DNA of 21,326 nt from a virus: positions 1 through 21,326 of the IMG/VR virus record IMGVR_UViG_3300032326_000475; one strand, written 5' to 3'. Shown here in pieces: positions 1 to 6,521 of this stretch. Positions within the stretch are counted from its first letter, which is position 1. Each line of letters opens with the position of its first letter. The translations under genes and the position numbers were made by a program. The notes under the pieces are model-generated. The model was given only the letters and a program-made list of their open reading frames with translations, made no database searches and was not told the DNA's origin.

Positions 1-1695
1 AAGGATACGATCGCCATTGTTTAATGTGTGACCATCAATTGCTGACAGACCAGCAGAAAGAGTAAGTGTAGCTCCAACACCATCAGTGCCATTATTGTAT
101 GTTACTGTACCACCAGAAAGATTGGCAAGAGTATCAGTAGTTGCGCAATGCGCAGCTTCGTGAACGTGTAGACCTTCTGCAACTGTATCAACGTAGTTCT
201 TTGTAGCTGCATCTGTAGCATTTACAGGTTCATTTAATCCTGTAATAATAGAACCAGAAACATCAACTCTACCAGTACCATTTGGAGATAGAATAATATC
301 TCCATTGGTATCTGTTGAGGTAATTGTATTGCCATTGAAGTTTAAATTATCAACAGTTAATTCGGTAACACCAGCAATAGAAGTTGTAGTAGAACCAAGT
401 GTTAAAGTAGAAGAACCAAGAGTAATATTTTTAGCAGTAACAGCACCAGAGCTAACTGTGAAGTTTGCATCAGCAAAAGAAGCAACACCTTTGTTGCTAG
501 TAGAAGCATCTTCACCAGCAACAGTAATTGTAGTGCTTGCGTGAGTTACATCAATACCTTCTCCACCAAGAATTGAGAATCCATGAGTAGAAGGAGTTAG
601 TGCACCAGAGTCTGTTGTAACAGATTTAACAACTGCATCTTTTAATTCAACTGCACCAGAAGATACATTAAAGTCTGCATCAGCAAAAGATGCTACACCT
701 TTGTTAGATGTAGATGCGTCTTCAGCTGCAATAGTAATAGTATTTGTAGAAGAGTTGATAGAAGTATCAATCCCTTCGCCACCAGCAAATGTTAGAGTGT
801 CAGTGGCAAGAGCAATAGAATCTGTACCAGTATCAGCTGCAATACCAAGCGTAGTAGTAATTGATGCAGTTGTTACTGTAGTTAATTGACCCTGAGCATT
901 AAATGTAATAACTGGGATTGCTGTAGAAGAACCAACAGCAGATCCAAAACCAGTAACACCAGTATTAGTGATAGAAACTGTAGAAGTATTACTACCATCA
1001 TTATTAGTAACAGTAATACCAGTACCAGCAGTAATCGCACCACCAACTGTATCGTAAATATACTCAGCAAGACTATCTGCACCAATGTTTATACCACCAT
1101 TAAATGTAGCTGCACCAGTAAAAGTAGAAGTGCTGCTGGCAGATAATGTGGTAAAAGCACCAGTGCTGGCTGTTGAATTACCGACTGGTGTATTATTAAT
1201 AGAAGCAAAAGTAGCACTATCAGCTTGAATTAAACCACCAACATATAAAGCACCACCAATACCAACACCACCAGTAACAACTAATGCACCAGTGCTTGTG
1301 CTACTTGCTGCATTACTAGAAGTTAAACTAACTTTACCAGTACCATTTGGAGCAAGAACTAAATTGCCATTACTGTCCGTAGTGCTAATTGTGTTGCCAT
1401 TTAAGTCGAGATTATCAACTTTAAGATTATCTAATTTGCTACTAGCGTCTGTGATTAGAGCAGAAGATGCTGTTAGTGTACCACGAGTATGGTCTAGTAA
1501 ATCAGTGAAATATTTACCACCAATAACTATATGGTTTGCTGCATCGCCTGCAGTTTCTGAACCAATACCAATGTATAAACGATCACCGCCATTAGAGTCG
1601 TTATTGGTAAGTGCTGAGTACGCTAACTCACCAGCACCAAGCGTTGTTGGATTCCCTGCTGTGGTCGATCTTTTTATTCTAATTATTGATGCCAT
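1..1695 (-). CDS. Long repetitive virion/tail-fibre protein, 3' end outside window
   Basis: The 565 visible codons are open from the ATG at 1695 to the window edge; the C-terminus is missing. An SD-like GGAG lies about 10 nt upstream of the start. The N-terminus (MASIIRIKRSTTAGNP) followed by LGAGELAYSAL and GGDRLYIGIG is a type I recognise from structural proteins of T4-like marine phages. The rest is low-complexity and rich in Gly, Thr, Ser and Ala, as expected for a trimeric beta-structured fibre. Two DNLxxNGNTI..TD.NG segments (about residues 88-105 and 448-465) and two EDASTSNKGVASFADA segments (about 390 and 460 of the reverse reading order) mark internal duplication. Near the visible end GLHVHEAAHCATTDTLANL resembles a domain found in other phage fibres. 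It is the third gene behind the late promoter at 2331. The family is confident; the exact position in the virion is not known. Confidence 0.85.
   Translation of the reverse strand, partial: MASIIRIKRSTTAGNPTTLGAGELAYSALTNNDSNGGDRLYIGIGSETAGDAANHIVIGGKYFTDLLDHTRGTLTASSALITDASSKLDNLKVDNLDLNGNTISTTDSNGNLVLAPNGTGKVSLTSSNAASSTSTGALVVTGGVGIGGALYVGGLIQADSATFASINNTPVGNSTASTGAFTTLSASSTSTFTGAATFNGGINIGADSLAEYIYDTVGGAITAGTGITVTNNDGSNTSTVSITNTGVTGFGSAVGSSTAIPVITFNAQGQLTTVTTASITTTLGIAADTGTDSIALATDTLTFAGGEGIDTSINSSTNTITIAAEDASTSNKGVASFADADFNVSSGAVELKDAVVKSVTTDSGALTPSTHGFSILGGEGIDVTHASTTITVAGEDASTSNKGVASFADANFTVSSGAVTAKNITLGSSTLTLGSTTTSIAGVTELTVDNLNFNGNTITSTDTNGDIILSPNGTGRVDVSGSIITGLNEPVNATDAATKNYVDTVAEGLHVHEAAHCATTDTLANLSGGTVTYNNGTDGVGATLTLSAGLSAIDGHTLNNGDRIL
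461..750 (-). repeat. Internal 70-residue repeat in the long fibre gene
   Basis: Two copies of a coding segment lie 210 nt (70 codons) apart, at about 461-540 and 671-750. Both encode EDASTSNKGVASFADA followed by a (D/N)F(N/T)VSSGAV stretch, and both are preceded in translation by GGEGID. The copies differ mainly at synonymous positions, so selection has kept the protein repeat while the DNA diverged. This looks like a fibre-lengthening duplication, not a recombination hot spot. Confidence 0.75.
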
Positions 1696-1709
1696 CTTTT
1701 ATTTCTCCG

Positions 1710-1964
1710 TTAATATTGTCCACCAGTTACATCTTGCGCATCAAGAATTGTAGTGGAAGTCCATTTATTTGTTGTTGTTTTATAGACTAAAACTGATCCA
1801 TTTACTTGTCCGTTTGTAGTTACATCGACATCTGCGATATTAGAAACTGATTCTACTACGGCTGGATTAGCCAAATTCGTTGAAGTGTTAAGCACATATG
1901 TGCCTTCTGACACGGCAACTGTTAATGCCTCATCTGGGTTTACGACTGCTGTTATTTCTGCCAT
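1710..1964 (-). CDS. Small conserved virion-associated protein (84 aa)
   Basis: I place the start at the internal ATG at 1964 (MAEITAVVNPDEAL). The reading frame continues upstream, but that extension overlaps the preceding gene out of frame and has a composition (many Arg, Lys, Tyr and Phe) unlike a phage structural protein. The preceding gene stops at 1967-1969, only two bases before this start, so translation is probably coupled. The C-terminal part (GSVLVYKTTTNKWTST followed by LDAQDVTGGQY) resembles a short motif that recurs in fibre-associated proteins of marine T4-like phages. No enzyme motif or membrane segment is visible. A small fibre or adaptor protein is the best guess. Confidence 0.75.
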   Translation of the reverse strand: MAEITAVVNPDEALTVAVSEGTYVLNTSTNLANPAVVESVSNIADVDVTTNGQVNGSVLVYKTTTNKWTSTTILDAQDVTGGQY

Positions 1965-1966
1965 AA

Positions 1967-2302
1967 TTATATTTGAGTAATTTGAGGATTTACTGTTACG
2001 ATACCTTCCACGACTCTGGTTTTTGTCCCAGAAGAAGAAGTAATCTCTACATCGTACAGCCATCTTCCCGCAGGAATGGCTTCGGATTGACCACTTGTTA
2101 ATTGTAATCGGATTTTACCAGTTGCAGCATCGTATATAGATGCAGTAAAAGCATATGCAACGCTTGATTGGTAGGATTTTCTGATTTGAGAAGCGACAGT
2201 GTACCCAGCCAGATTCAGTGCCTGACCATTGGCTGCAGTTACAGTGATGATATTACTGTATGTCGCTCCAGCGTCCACATAAAGATTGCTAATAGTTGCC
2301 AT
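1967..2302 (-). CDS. Small beta-rich virion structural protein (111 aa)
   Basis: The chosen start is ATG 2302 (MATISNLYVDAGATYS), which has GGA seven bases upstream. An in-frame ATG at 2314 would add MDSR but has no SD and would leave a leader of only about 11 nt behind the late promoter. The pattern (an initial VDAGATYS strand, LAGYTVASQIRKSY, then GRWLYDVEI and TRVVEGIVTVNPQIT) fits a compact all-beta domain common next to fibre genes in T4-like cyanophages and pelagiphages; it resembles the N-terminal Ig-like modules of baseplate proteins. It is the first gene of the transcription unit begun by the promoter at 2331-2338. Identification as a virion protein is by family resemblance; its partner is unknown. 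Confidence 0.8.
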   Translation of the reverse strand: MATISNLYVDAGATYSNIITVTAANGQALNLAGYTVASQIRKSYQSSVAYAFTASIYDAATGKIRLQLTSGQSEAIPAGRWLYDVEITSSSGTKTRVVEGIVTVNPQITQI

Positions 2303-2330
2303 TCTGGAATCCAATAAATTCTATACATCT

Positions 2331-2338
2331 TATTTATA
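2331..2338 (-). promoter_or_regulatory. T4-type late promoter TATAAATA
   Basis: The minus strand reads TATAAATA exactly, the consensus of T4 late promoters recognised by the gp55 sigma factor with gp33 and the gp45 clamp. Initiation would fall near 2325, giving a leader of about 23 nt for the gene starting at 2302. It lies in the only sizeable gap of this part of the window, directly behind a strong terminator, which makes a chance match unlikely. It should drive the 2302-1 genes late in infection. Confidence 0.8.
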
Positions 2339-2365
2339 ATACCAGAGACTGCAACTTCTAATAAC

Positions 2366-2388
2366 AAAAAACCCTCCGAAGAGGGTTT
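2366..2388 (-). terminator. Rho-independent terminator with UUCG loop
   Basis: On the minus strand AAACCCTC pairs perfectly with GAGGGTTT around a TTCG tetraloop, and a T run follows (2366-2371 is all A on the plus strand). It begins four bases after the stop codon of the 2393-2773 gene, so it closes the adhesin/chaperone unit. A T-rich run on the other side could give some bidirectional activity, but there is no opposing gene. Confidence 0.92.
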
Positions 2389-2392
2389 ATTT

Positions 2393-2773
2393 TTATTCTG
2401 GCTTAACAGGTAGCGTTATTGAGGATTTATCTAACTGCCAATTAGAGTCTAATGTTGGAGTTTGAGTATCTGTTAAATCTCTTAAAGCCTGACGATATGC
2501 CATCCAAGCAGATTTAATTGTTGGTGACGCAAATGGATAATCTGCCAAACCATACTTATCAGTTTCTGCCAATAAAGAATTTCTAAGAACTCTAAGTTGT
2601 TTATATGGTTCTTCTGTATTTAAAGAAGTTACCGCAGATTCTAAAGAAGATAATGATGGTTTTTCAGAATTTTCGTCATCCCAGATTAAATTATCATAAG
2701 TGAATGGTTCTCCATCAAAATGGTAGAGACCAGAGTAATTATCTTTTAAATAACTAAAAATTGTGTGTTTCAT
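2393..2773 (-). CDS. Phage tail-fibre assembly chaperone-like protein
   Basis: This 126-aa protein has the signature of the Phage_tail_APC family in its C-terminal half: LRVLRNSLLAETDKYGLAD (residues about 60-78), then WMAYRQALRDLTD (about 90-102). The family's pattern is an LRxxRxxLLxxTD helix followed by WxxYRQxLRD. Such proteins help fold or trimerise fibre proteins and are usually encoded next to the fibre they serve. Here the gene follows three adhesin-like genes by 16 nt, with an SD-like AAAGGGA before the ATG at 2773, so those adhesins are the obvious clients. The N-terminal 50 residues (FSYLKDNYSGLYHFDGEP) have no family I can name and may confer client specificity. The intrinsic terminator follows immediately. 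Confidence 0.85.
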   Translation of the reverse strand: MKHTIFSYLKDNYSGLYHFDGEPFTYDNLIWDDENSEKPSLSSLESAVTSLNTEEPYKQLRVLRNSLLAETDKYGLADYPFASPTIKSAWMAYRQALRDLTDTQTPTLDSNWQLDKSSITLPVKPE

Positions 2774-2789
2774 TTATTTCCCTTTAATT

Positions 2790-3668
2790 TTATTTAACCC
2801 AAGTGGTGTAACCTTGACAATTGACCGCAGAAGAATCAGATGTATACCAACCTTCATGGCTGTTGCTAAGTTCACTGTTACCAGTACCATGTCCCATATA
2901 ACACCCAGTGCCTGGATCTCCCGAGCTACCTGCAGTAGCAACTGCACCAATAGTTGTTTGCTCGCCATTTGCACCGTATCCACCATTATTAAAGTCTGTT
3001 CTAACTCCATCTAATACAAACCATGCAGCTGATGATCCTAAACCAGAATTTCCAGTAATAGTTACACTACTTCTAGCAACTGGATTTGTGTATCTACCAG
3101 TTCCTGAACTACCAACAGTCCATCTAACATCTATAAATGTTCCTTTGCTAGCCCATGATGTTGATCCATTTAAAGAATTACCACCAAATGGAACACATCT
3201 AGCTTCTGTAAACGAAAATGTATCTAGCCAGTCTCCAATAATCCAATCATTATCAGGACTAGAAGTGCCTAATGATCCACCTGATCTACCCAACCAGTAA
3301 GAAGAAGATTGTCTAGAATTACCAGCAGGAATAGTTGATGAACTTGCGTTGTTGGATGCAACTAAAACCCACCCTCCACCTGGAACATCGCAATAAGTTT
3401 GGATTGATGCACCATTAGAATTTTTAAACCAATATAAACCAGCAGGTGCTGATGGTTGATCGAGATATAATGCACCACCAGAAGTTGCTGGGTTTCCAGA
3501 TGTACCTAATGGAGAACCAAAACCACCCCAACCAGATGGAGTATAAACTTCTGCAGTGTCCAGTGTCGTGTTATATCTTAACATACCAACGGATGGTGAA
3601 CCTGGACGATTTGCTGTAGTGTCTTTTGGAACTAAAATATATTGTGATTCTAATACTGTACTAGGCAT
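2790..3668 (-). CDS. Fibrinogen-C-like phage adhesin, paralogue 1 (292 aa)
   Basis: The N-terminal 50 residues (DTTANRPGSPSVGMLRYNTT, then VYTPSGWGGFG) are a widespread phage fibre module, likely the virion attachment or trimerisation part. From about residue 77, GLYWFKNSNG, QTYCDVPGGGWVLVAS and WIIGDWLDTF match the opening of a fibrinogen C-terminal-like domain (GxYxI...YCDM...GGGWT), a fold used for binding sugars or acetylated groups. Cysteines are at 93, 158, 256 and 284; the protein ends NCQGYTTWVK. There is no signal peptide or membrane segment. It is the last of three tandem paralogues and is followed by the chaperone gene. An AAGGAT SD precedes the ATG at 3668. Receptor binding is inferred from domain and context. 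Confidence 0.8.
   Translation of the reverse strand: MPSTVLESQYILVPKDTTANRPGSPSVGMLRYNTTLDTAEVYTPSGWGGFGSPLGTSGNPATSGGALYLDQPSAPAGLYWFKNSNGASIQTYCDVPGGGWVLVASNNASSSTIPAGNSRQSSSYWLGRSGGSLGTSSPDNDWIIGDWLDTFSFTEARCVPFGGNSLNGSTSWASKGTFIDVRWTVGSSGTGRYTNPVARSSVTITGNSGLGSSAAWFVLDGVRTDFNNGGYGANGEQTTIGAVATAGSSGDPGTGCYMGHGTGNSELSNSHEGWYTSDSSAVNCQGYTTWVK
3582..3624 (-). repeat. 43-nt perfect repeat shared by adhesin paralogues 1 and 2 (copy A)
   Basis: Positions 3582-3624 are identical to 4464-4506. They encode the N-terminal DTTANRPGSPSVGM module. A further block of about 28 nt is shared at the 3' ends of the same genes (about 2794-2821 and 3680-3707). Paralogue 3 has diverged at both places. Confidence 0.85.
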
Positions 3669-3677
3669 GTATAATCC

Positions 3678-4550
3678 TTATTTAACCCAAGTGGTGTAAC
3701 CTTGACAATCTGCAGCATTATTTGAATTATCATACCATCCTTCAAAATTACCTTCATTTTGTCCGTGACCTGTATAACATCCTGATTCTGGACTACCAGA
3801 AGAAGATGCAACACCAACAATACCAATAGTAGTTTGTTGTGAATTAGCATTTACGCTACCACCATTATTAAAGTCTGCTCGAATTCCATCTAATACCCAA
3901 TAAGCTGCTAAACTAGATACGCTACTATTACCAGTTGTAGTAACATTTCCTAGTGTAATAACTTCAGTATAACGAGATGTTCCTGATGTTGTAAGATTAA
4001 ATCTAGAATCAATAAATGTTCCTTTACTAGTCCAACTAGTTGATCCATTAGTAGAACCTCTACCATATGCTACTAGTCTAGCAGAACTAAAAGTAAATGT
4101 ATCTAACCATGTTCCAATAATCCAGTCATCATTTGGGCTTGGTGTGCCGAGAGAAGATGCTCCATTTCTATTTAATGCATATTGAATATTATTTCGTCCA
4201 TCTCCACTTGGAATAGTTGATGAACTTGCACTGTTCGATGCAACTAAAACCCATCCACCATTGGTCATGTCTACCCATGTTTGCATCAACGATCCATTAG
4301 AATTTTTAAACCAATATAAACCATCAGGCAATGATGCATTATAAGAGTATAATGCACTACCAGAAGTTGCTGGATTTGCTGAAGTTCCAAGAGGTGATCC
4401 AAAACCACCCCAACCAGAAGCTGTGTATATTTCTGCGCCATCGAGTGTTGTATTGTAACGCATCATACCAACGGATGGTGAACCTGGACGATTTGCTGTA
4501 GTGTCTGCAGGTAATTGAATAGCTTGAGAGTCTAGTTTAGTTATTGGCAT
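3678..4550 (-). CDS. Fibrinogen-C-like phage adhesin, paralogue 2 (290 aa)
   Basis: This is the middle copy of the tandem trio, colinear with its neighbours: fibre module (DTTANRPGSPSVGMMRYNTT), GLYWFKNSNG at about 77-86, then WIIGTWLDTF and an ending DCQGYTTWVK. Unlike the other two copies, the YCD motif at residue 93 has become WVD and the ARC motif near residue 159 has become ARL. Both cysteines are therefore missing, while those in GCYTGHG and DCQGY remain. The start at 4550 is preceded by AAGAGAA, and 9 nt separate it from the stop of the upstream copy. A diversified receptor-binding protein is likely; whether all three copies occur in one virion cannot be seen. Confidence 0.8.
   Translation of the reverse strand: MPITKLDSQAIQLPADTTANRPGSPSVGMMRYNTTLDGAEIYTASGWGGFGSPLGTSANPATSGSALYSYNASLPDGLYWFKNSNGSLMQTWVDMTNGGWVLVASNSASSSTIPSGDGRNNIQYALNRNGASSLGTPSPNDDWIIGTWLDTFTFSSARLVAYGRGSTNGSTSWTSKGTFIDSRFNLTTSGTSRYTEVITLGNVTTTGNSSVSSLAAYWVLDGIRADFNNGGSVNANSQQTTIGIVGVASSSGSPESGCYTGHGQNEGNFEGWYDNSNNAADCQGYTTWVK
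4162..4224 (-). repeat. 63-nt perfect direct repeat shared by adhesin paralogues 2 and 3 (copy A)
   Basis: Positions 4162-4224 are identical, base for base, to 5044-5106, although the surrounding parts of the two genes differ at many synonymous sites. The segment encodes SSTIPSGDGRNNIQYALNRNG. Identity at the DNA level in the middle of diverged sequence points to recent duplication, gene conversion or recombination between the paralogues. Confidence 0.9.
4464..4506 (-). repeat. 43-nt perfect repeat (copy B)
   Basis: This matches 3582-3624 and lies in the N-terminal module of paralogue 2. Together with the 63-nt repeat it makes paralogue 2 a mosaic: its ends resemble paralogue 1 and its centre resembles paralogue 3. 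Confidence 0.85.
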
Positions 4551-4559
4551 AATATTCTC

Positions 4560-5432
4560 TTATTTTACCCAAGTTGTCCAACCTTGGCAGTTTCTAGCAT
4601 CGTTTGACCCATTATACCATCCTTCAAAATTACCCTCAGAACTTCCATGTCCGAAATAACATCCAGCTTCTGGAGAACCACTCGAAGATGCAACACCAAC
4701 CATACCAATAGTTGTTTGATTAGCATTCGCATTAACACTACCACCATTATTAAAATCTGCTCTAATACCATCTAATACCCAGTATGCAGAAAGACTCGAT
4801 ACGCTACCGTTACCAGTAATAGTTACTTGTCCAAGAGTTTTAACTTCAGTATATCTTGAGGTTCCAGTAGTGCTTAAGGAAAATCTTGCATCAATAAAAG
4901 TGCCTCTGTTTGTATAAGAAGTTGATCCATTAGTAGAATCAAATCCAAAGGCAACACATCTGGCTTCTGTGAATGCAAATGTATCTAACCATGTACCAAT
5001 AATCCAATCATTATCAGGACTAGAAGTGCCTAAAGAAGAAGCACCATTTCTATTTAATGCATATTGAATATTATTTCGTCCATCTCCACTTGGAATAGTT
5101 GATGAATTTGCATTATTAGATGATACTAAAACCCAACCACCAGCTGGTACATCACAATATGTTTGCATTAATGCACCAGTAGAATTTTTAAACCAGTACA
5201 AACCAGCAGGTAAAGATGAGTTATCGTTATATAAAGCAGTGCCAGATACAGCTGGATTTCCTTCAGTTCCTAATGGAGAACCAAAACCACCCCAACCAGA
5301 TGGAGTATAAACTTCTCCTGCTCCTATAGTTGTATTATAACGCATCATACCAGTCACAGGAGATCCTGGACGATTTGCAGTGGTGTCAGCTGGAAATGTG
5401 AGTGCACGCTCGCCTAAGATTGCAGACGGCAT
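4560..5432 (-). CDS. Fibrinogen-C-like phage adhesin, paralogue 3 (290 aa)
   Basis: This is the first transcribed copy of the trio. It has the same architecture as the other two: N-terminal DTTANRPGSPVTGMMRYNTT, GLYWFKNSTG, QTYCDVPAGGWVLVSS, WIIGTWLDTF, TEARCVAFG, GCYFGHG and a terminal NCQGWTTWVK. Cysteines 93 and 159 are present as in paralogue 1, while its central part (DGRNNIQYALNRNGASSLG) is shared with paralogue 2. An AAAGGGA SD precedes the ATG at 5432. Upstream lies the hairpin at 5481-5504 that ends the previous fibre gene, and I see no convincing promoter of its own, so expression probably relies on read-through. Confidence 0.8.
   Translation of the reverse strand: MPSAILGERALTFPADTTANRPGSPVTGMMRYNTTIGAGEVYTPSGWGGFGSPLGTEGNPAVSGTALYNDNSSLPAGLYWFKNSTGALMQTYCDVPAGGWVLVSSNNANSSTIPSGDGRNNIQYALNRNGASSLGTSSPDNDWIIGTWLDTFAFTEARCVAFGFDSTNGSTSYTNRGTFIDARFSLSTTGTSRYTEVKTLGQVTITGNGSVSSLSAYWVLDGIRADFNNGGSVNANANQTTIGMVGVASSSGSPEAGCYFGHGSSEGNFEGWYNGSNDARNCQGWTTWVK
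5044..5106 (-). repeat. 63-nt perfect direct repeat (copy B)
   Basis: This is the second copy of the repeat at 4162-4224, at the same place within paralogue 3. Paralogue 1 has a different sequence here (AGNSRQSSSYWLGRSGGS), so the exchange concerns only copies 2 and 3. Confidence 0.9.
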
Positions 5433-5480
5433 ATTGAATTCCCTTTTTTATACATGATGTTTAATCCCCTAAACATTTGA

Positions 5481-5504
5481 AACCCAGATTCCCCAATCTG
5501 GGTT
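5481..5504 (-). terminator. Probable terminator hairpin after the S74 fibre gene
   Basis: AACCCAGATT and AATCTGGGTT form a perfect 10-bp stem around a four-base loop (CCCC on the plus strand, GGGG on the minus), 10 nt after the stop of the 5515-6474 gene. The T run behind it is poor (TTTCAAATGTTT), so termination may be partial, or the hairpin may protect a 3' end. It separates the S74 fibre from the adhesin trio. Confidence 0.6.
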
Positions 5505-5514
5505 GTGCAGCTAA

Positions 5515-6474
5515 TTATTTCCCTTTTAGCTGCTGAACTTCTTTATTTAGTTCTTTGATTGCTTCGATTAGCAATGGTACTAATTTTTCATACTGAACTG
5601 TTTTATAGTTTTCACCAGAACGAGAAATTTCTGTATTTTCATCAATTCTAATTAAATCGAATGGGGCAGGCTTAACTGCTTCTGGAAGAACTTTCTGTAC
5701 ATCACCAGCAAGGACACCAACCTGTGTTTCTTTGTTCGTATAACCAAATGATTCTGCTATCTCATTAGAATTGTATGTTACACCACGTAGTGACATTACT
5801 TTATCTAGTGCGTTTGTAATAACTTGAATGTTTTCTTTTAGACGTTCATCTGAGTAGAAAGAAGTGATAGCGTTTGTTGCTCGAATTTCACCAGCAACCC
5901 CAGAAGGAGCAGTTCCTAATCCAAGAGAATTGGTTGCGTGTATAGATCCAGCAGTTCCAGATGCAGCAGTGCCGATACCCAAAGATCCAAACTGCACATT
6001 TGAAGAAGATGCTAAATCTTGTGGTCCAGATAAAGTAATACCACCAGAGGAATTAGTTACTGTGACTCTATTTGCAGTTCCAGTCAATGTGGCAGAAGAA
6101 TATCCTCCGCCAGAAGTTCCAATTAAAAGAGTACCACTAGACGGAGCAGTTGTGATTCCAGTGCCACCAGAAGCTACAGGTAATGTTCCAGTAGTAAGAG
6201 CAGAGGTGCTAGTCGCATAAACCGCACCACCAGAAGTAAAGGAAGTTAACCCAGTTCCACCATGAGTAGTAGCAATTGTAGTCGCATTCCAAGTTCCTGT
6301 TGTAACTGTTCCAAGAGTAACAAGATTAGAATTTCCTGTGTACGATGCTTCTAACTTATCAGTGTTTAGATTGATAAAATTAGTGTCAATCTCAGCATTC
6401 GTTAAAGGTAGGTTTTTTCTGGTTACACCACCTGTACCAGTAGTTCCCGTTTCTCTAGTTGTAATCGCAGCCAT
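5515..6474 (-). CDS. Tail fibre with C-terminal S74 intramolecular chaperone
   Basis: The 319-aa protein has three parts. The N-terminus carries LTNAEIDTNFINLNTDK (24-40), a common phage fibre anchor motif also recognisable in the 404-aa fibre at 14238. The middle (50-200) is a Gly/Thr-rich fibre with GGTG repeats. The C-terminus (about 206-319) is a peptidase S74 chaperone domain: SFYSDERLKENI (205-216), VGVLAGDVQKVLPEAV (252-267) and the helical tail VQYEKLVPLLIEAIKELN. In this family the domain guides trimerisation and then cuts itself off at the serine of SDxRLK, here Ser208. The ATG at 6474 follows an AGGAA SD. It directly follows the enzymatic island (47 nt), so it could be a client of those enzymes, but nothing in the sequence proves that. 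Confidence 0.9.
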   Translation of the reverse strand: MAAITTRETGTTGTGGVTRKNLPLTNAEIDTNFINLNTDKLEASYTGNSNLVTLGTVTTGTWNATTIATTHGGTGLTSFTSGGAVYATSTSALTTGTLPVASGGTGITTAPSSGTLLIGTSGGGYSSATLTGTANRVTVTNSSGGITLSGPQDLASSSNVQFGSLGIGTAASGTAGSIHATNSLGLGTAPSGVAGEIRATNAITSFYSDERLKENIQVITNALDKVMSLRGVTYNSNEIAESFGYTNKETQVGVLAGDVQKVLPEAVKPAPFDLIRIDENTEISRSGENYKTVQYEKLVPLLIEAIKELNKEVQQLKGK

Positions 6475-6507
6475 TTATATTCCTATATGGTTTCTTAGCA
6501 TACTTGT

Positions 6508-6515
6508 TATTTATT
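6508..6515 (-). promoter_or_regulatory. Possible degenerate late promoter (AATAAATA)
   Basis: In the 47-nt gap before the S74 fibre gene the minus strand reads AATAAATA, one mismatch from the T4 late consensus TATAAATA. Initiation near 6502 would leave a leader of about 28 nt with the AGGAA SD intact. In such AT-rich DNA a 7-of-8 match is weak evidence; the support is its position in the only gap between the enzymatic island and the fibre. Confidence 0.35.
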
Positions 6516-6521
6516 ATTTAG

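Noticed and set aside
1292-1753. Plus-strand open frame of 153 codons, and similar plus-strand frames across the window (for example 2908-3300, 5864-6220)
   Set aside because: They lie antisense to well-supported minus-strand genes, have Val/Pro-rich compositions typical of reverse reading of Gly/Thr-rich fibres, and lack an SD or any family resemblance.
1710-2063. Longer 117-residue version of the 84-aa protein
   Set aside because: The extra 33 residues lie entirely out of frame within the preceding gene and have an atypical composition; MAEIT at 1964 fits the junction with the upstream stop.
2790-5432. Diversity-generating retroelement acting on the adhesins
   Set aside because: There is no reverse transcriptase or template repeat in the window, and the differences between copies are not concentrated at adenines of a 3' variable repeat.
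5445-5452. TATAAAAA on the minus strand before the 5432 gene, a 7-of-8 match to the late promoter
   Set aside because: Initiation would fall at about 5439, inside or after the AAAGGGA ribosome binding site, leaving no usable leader.
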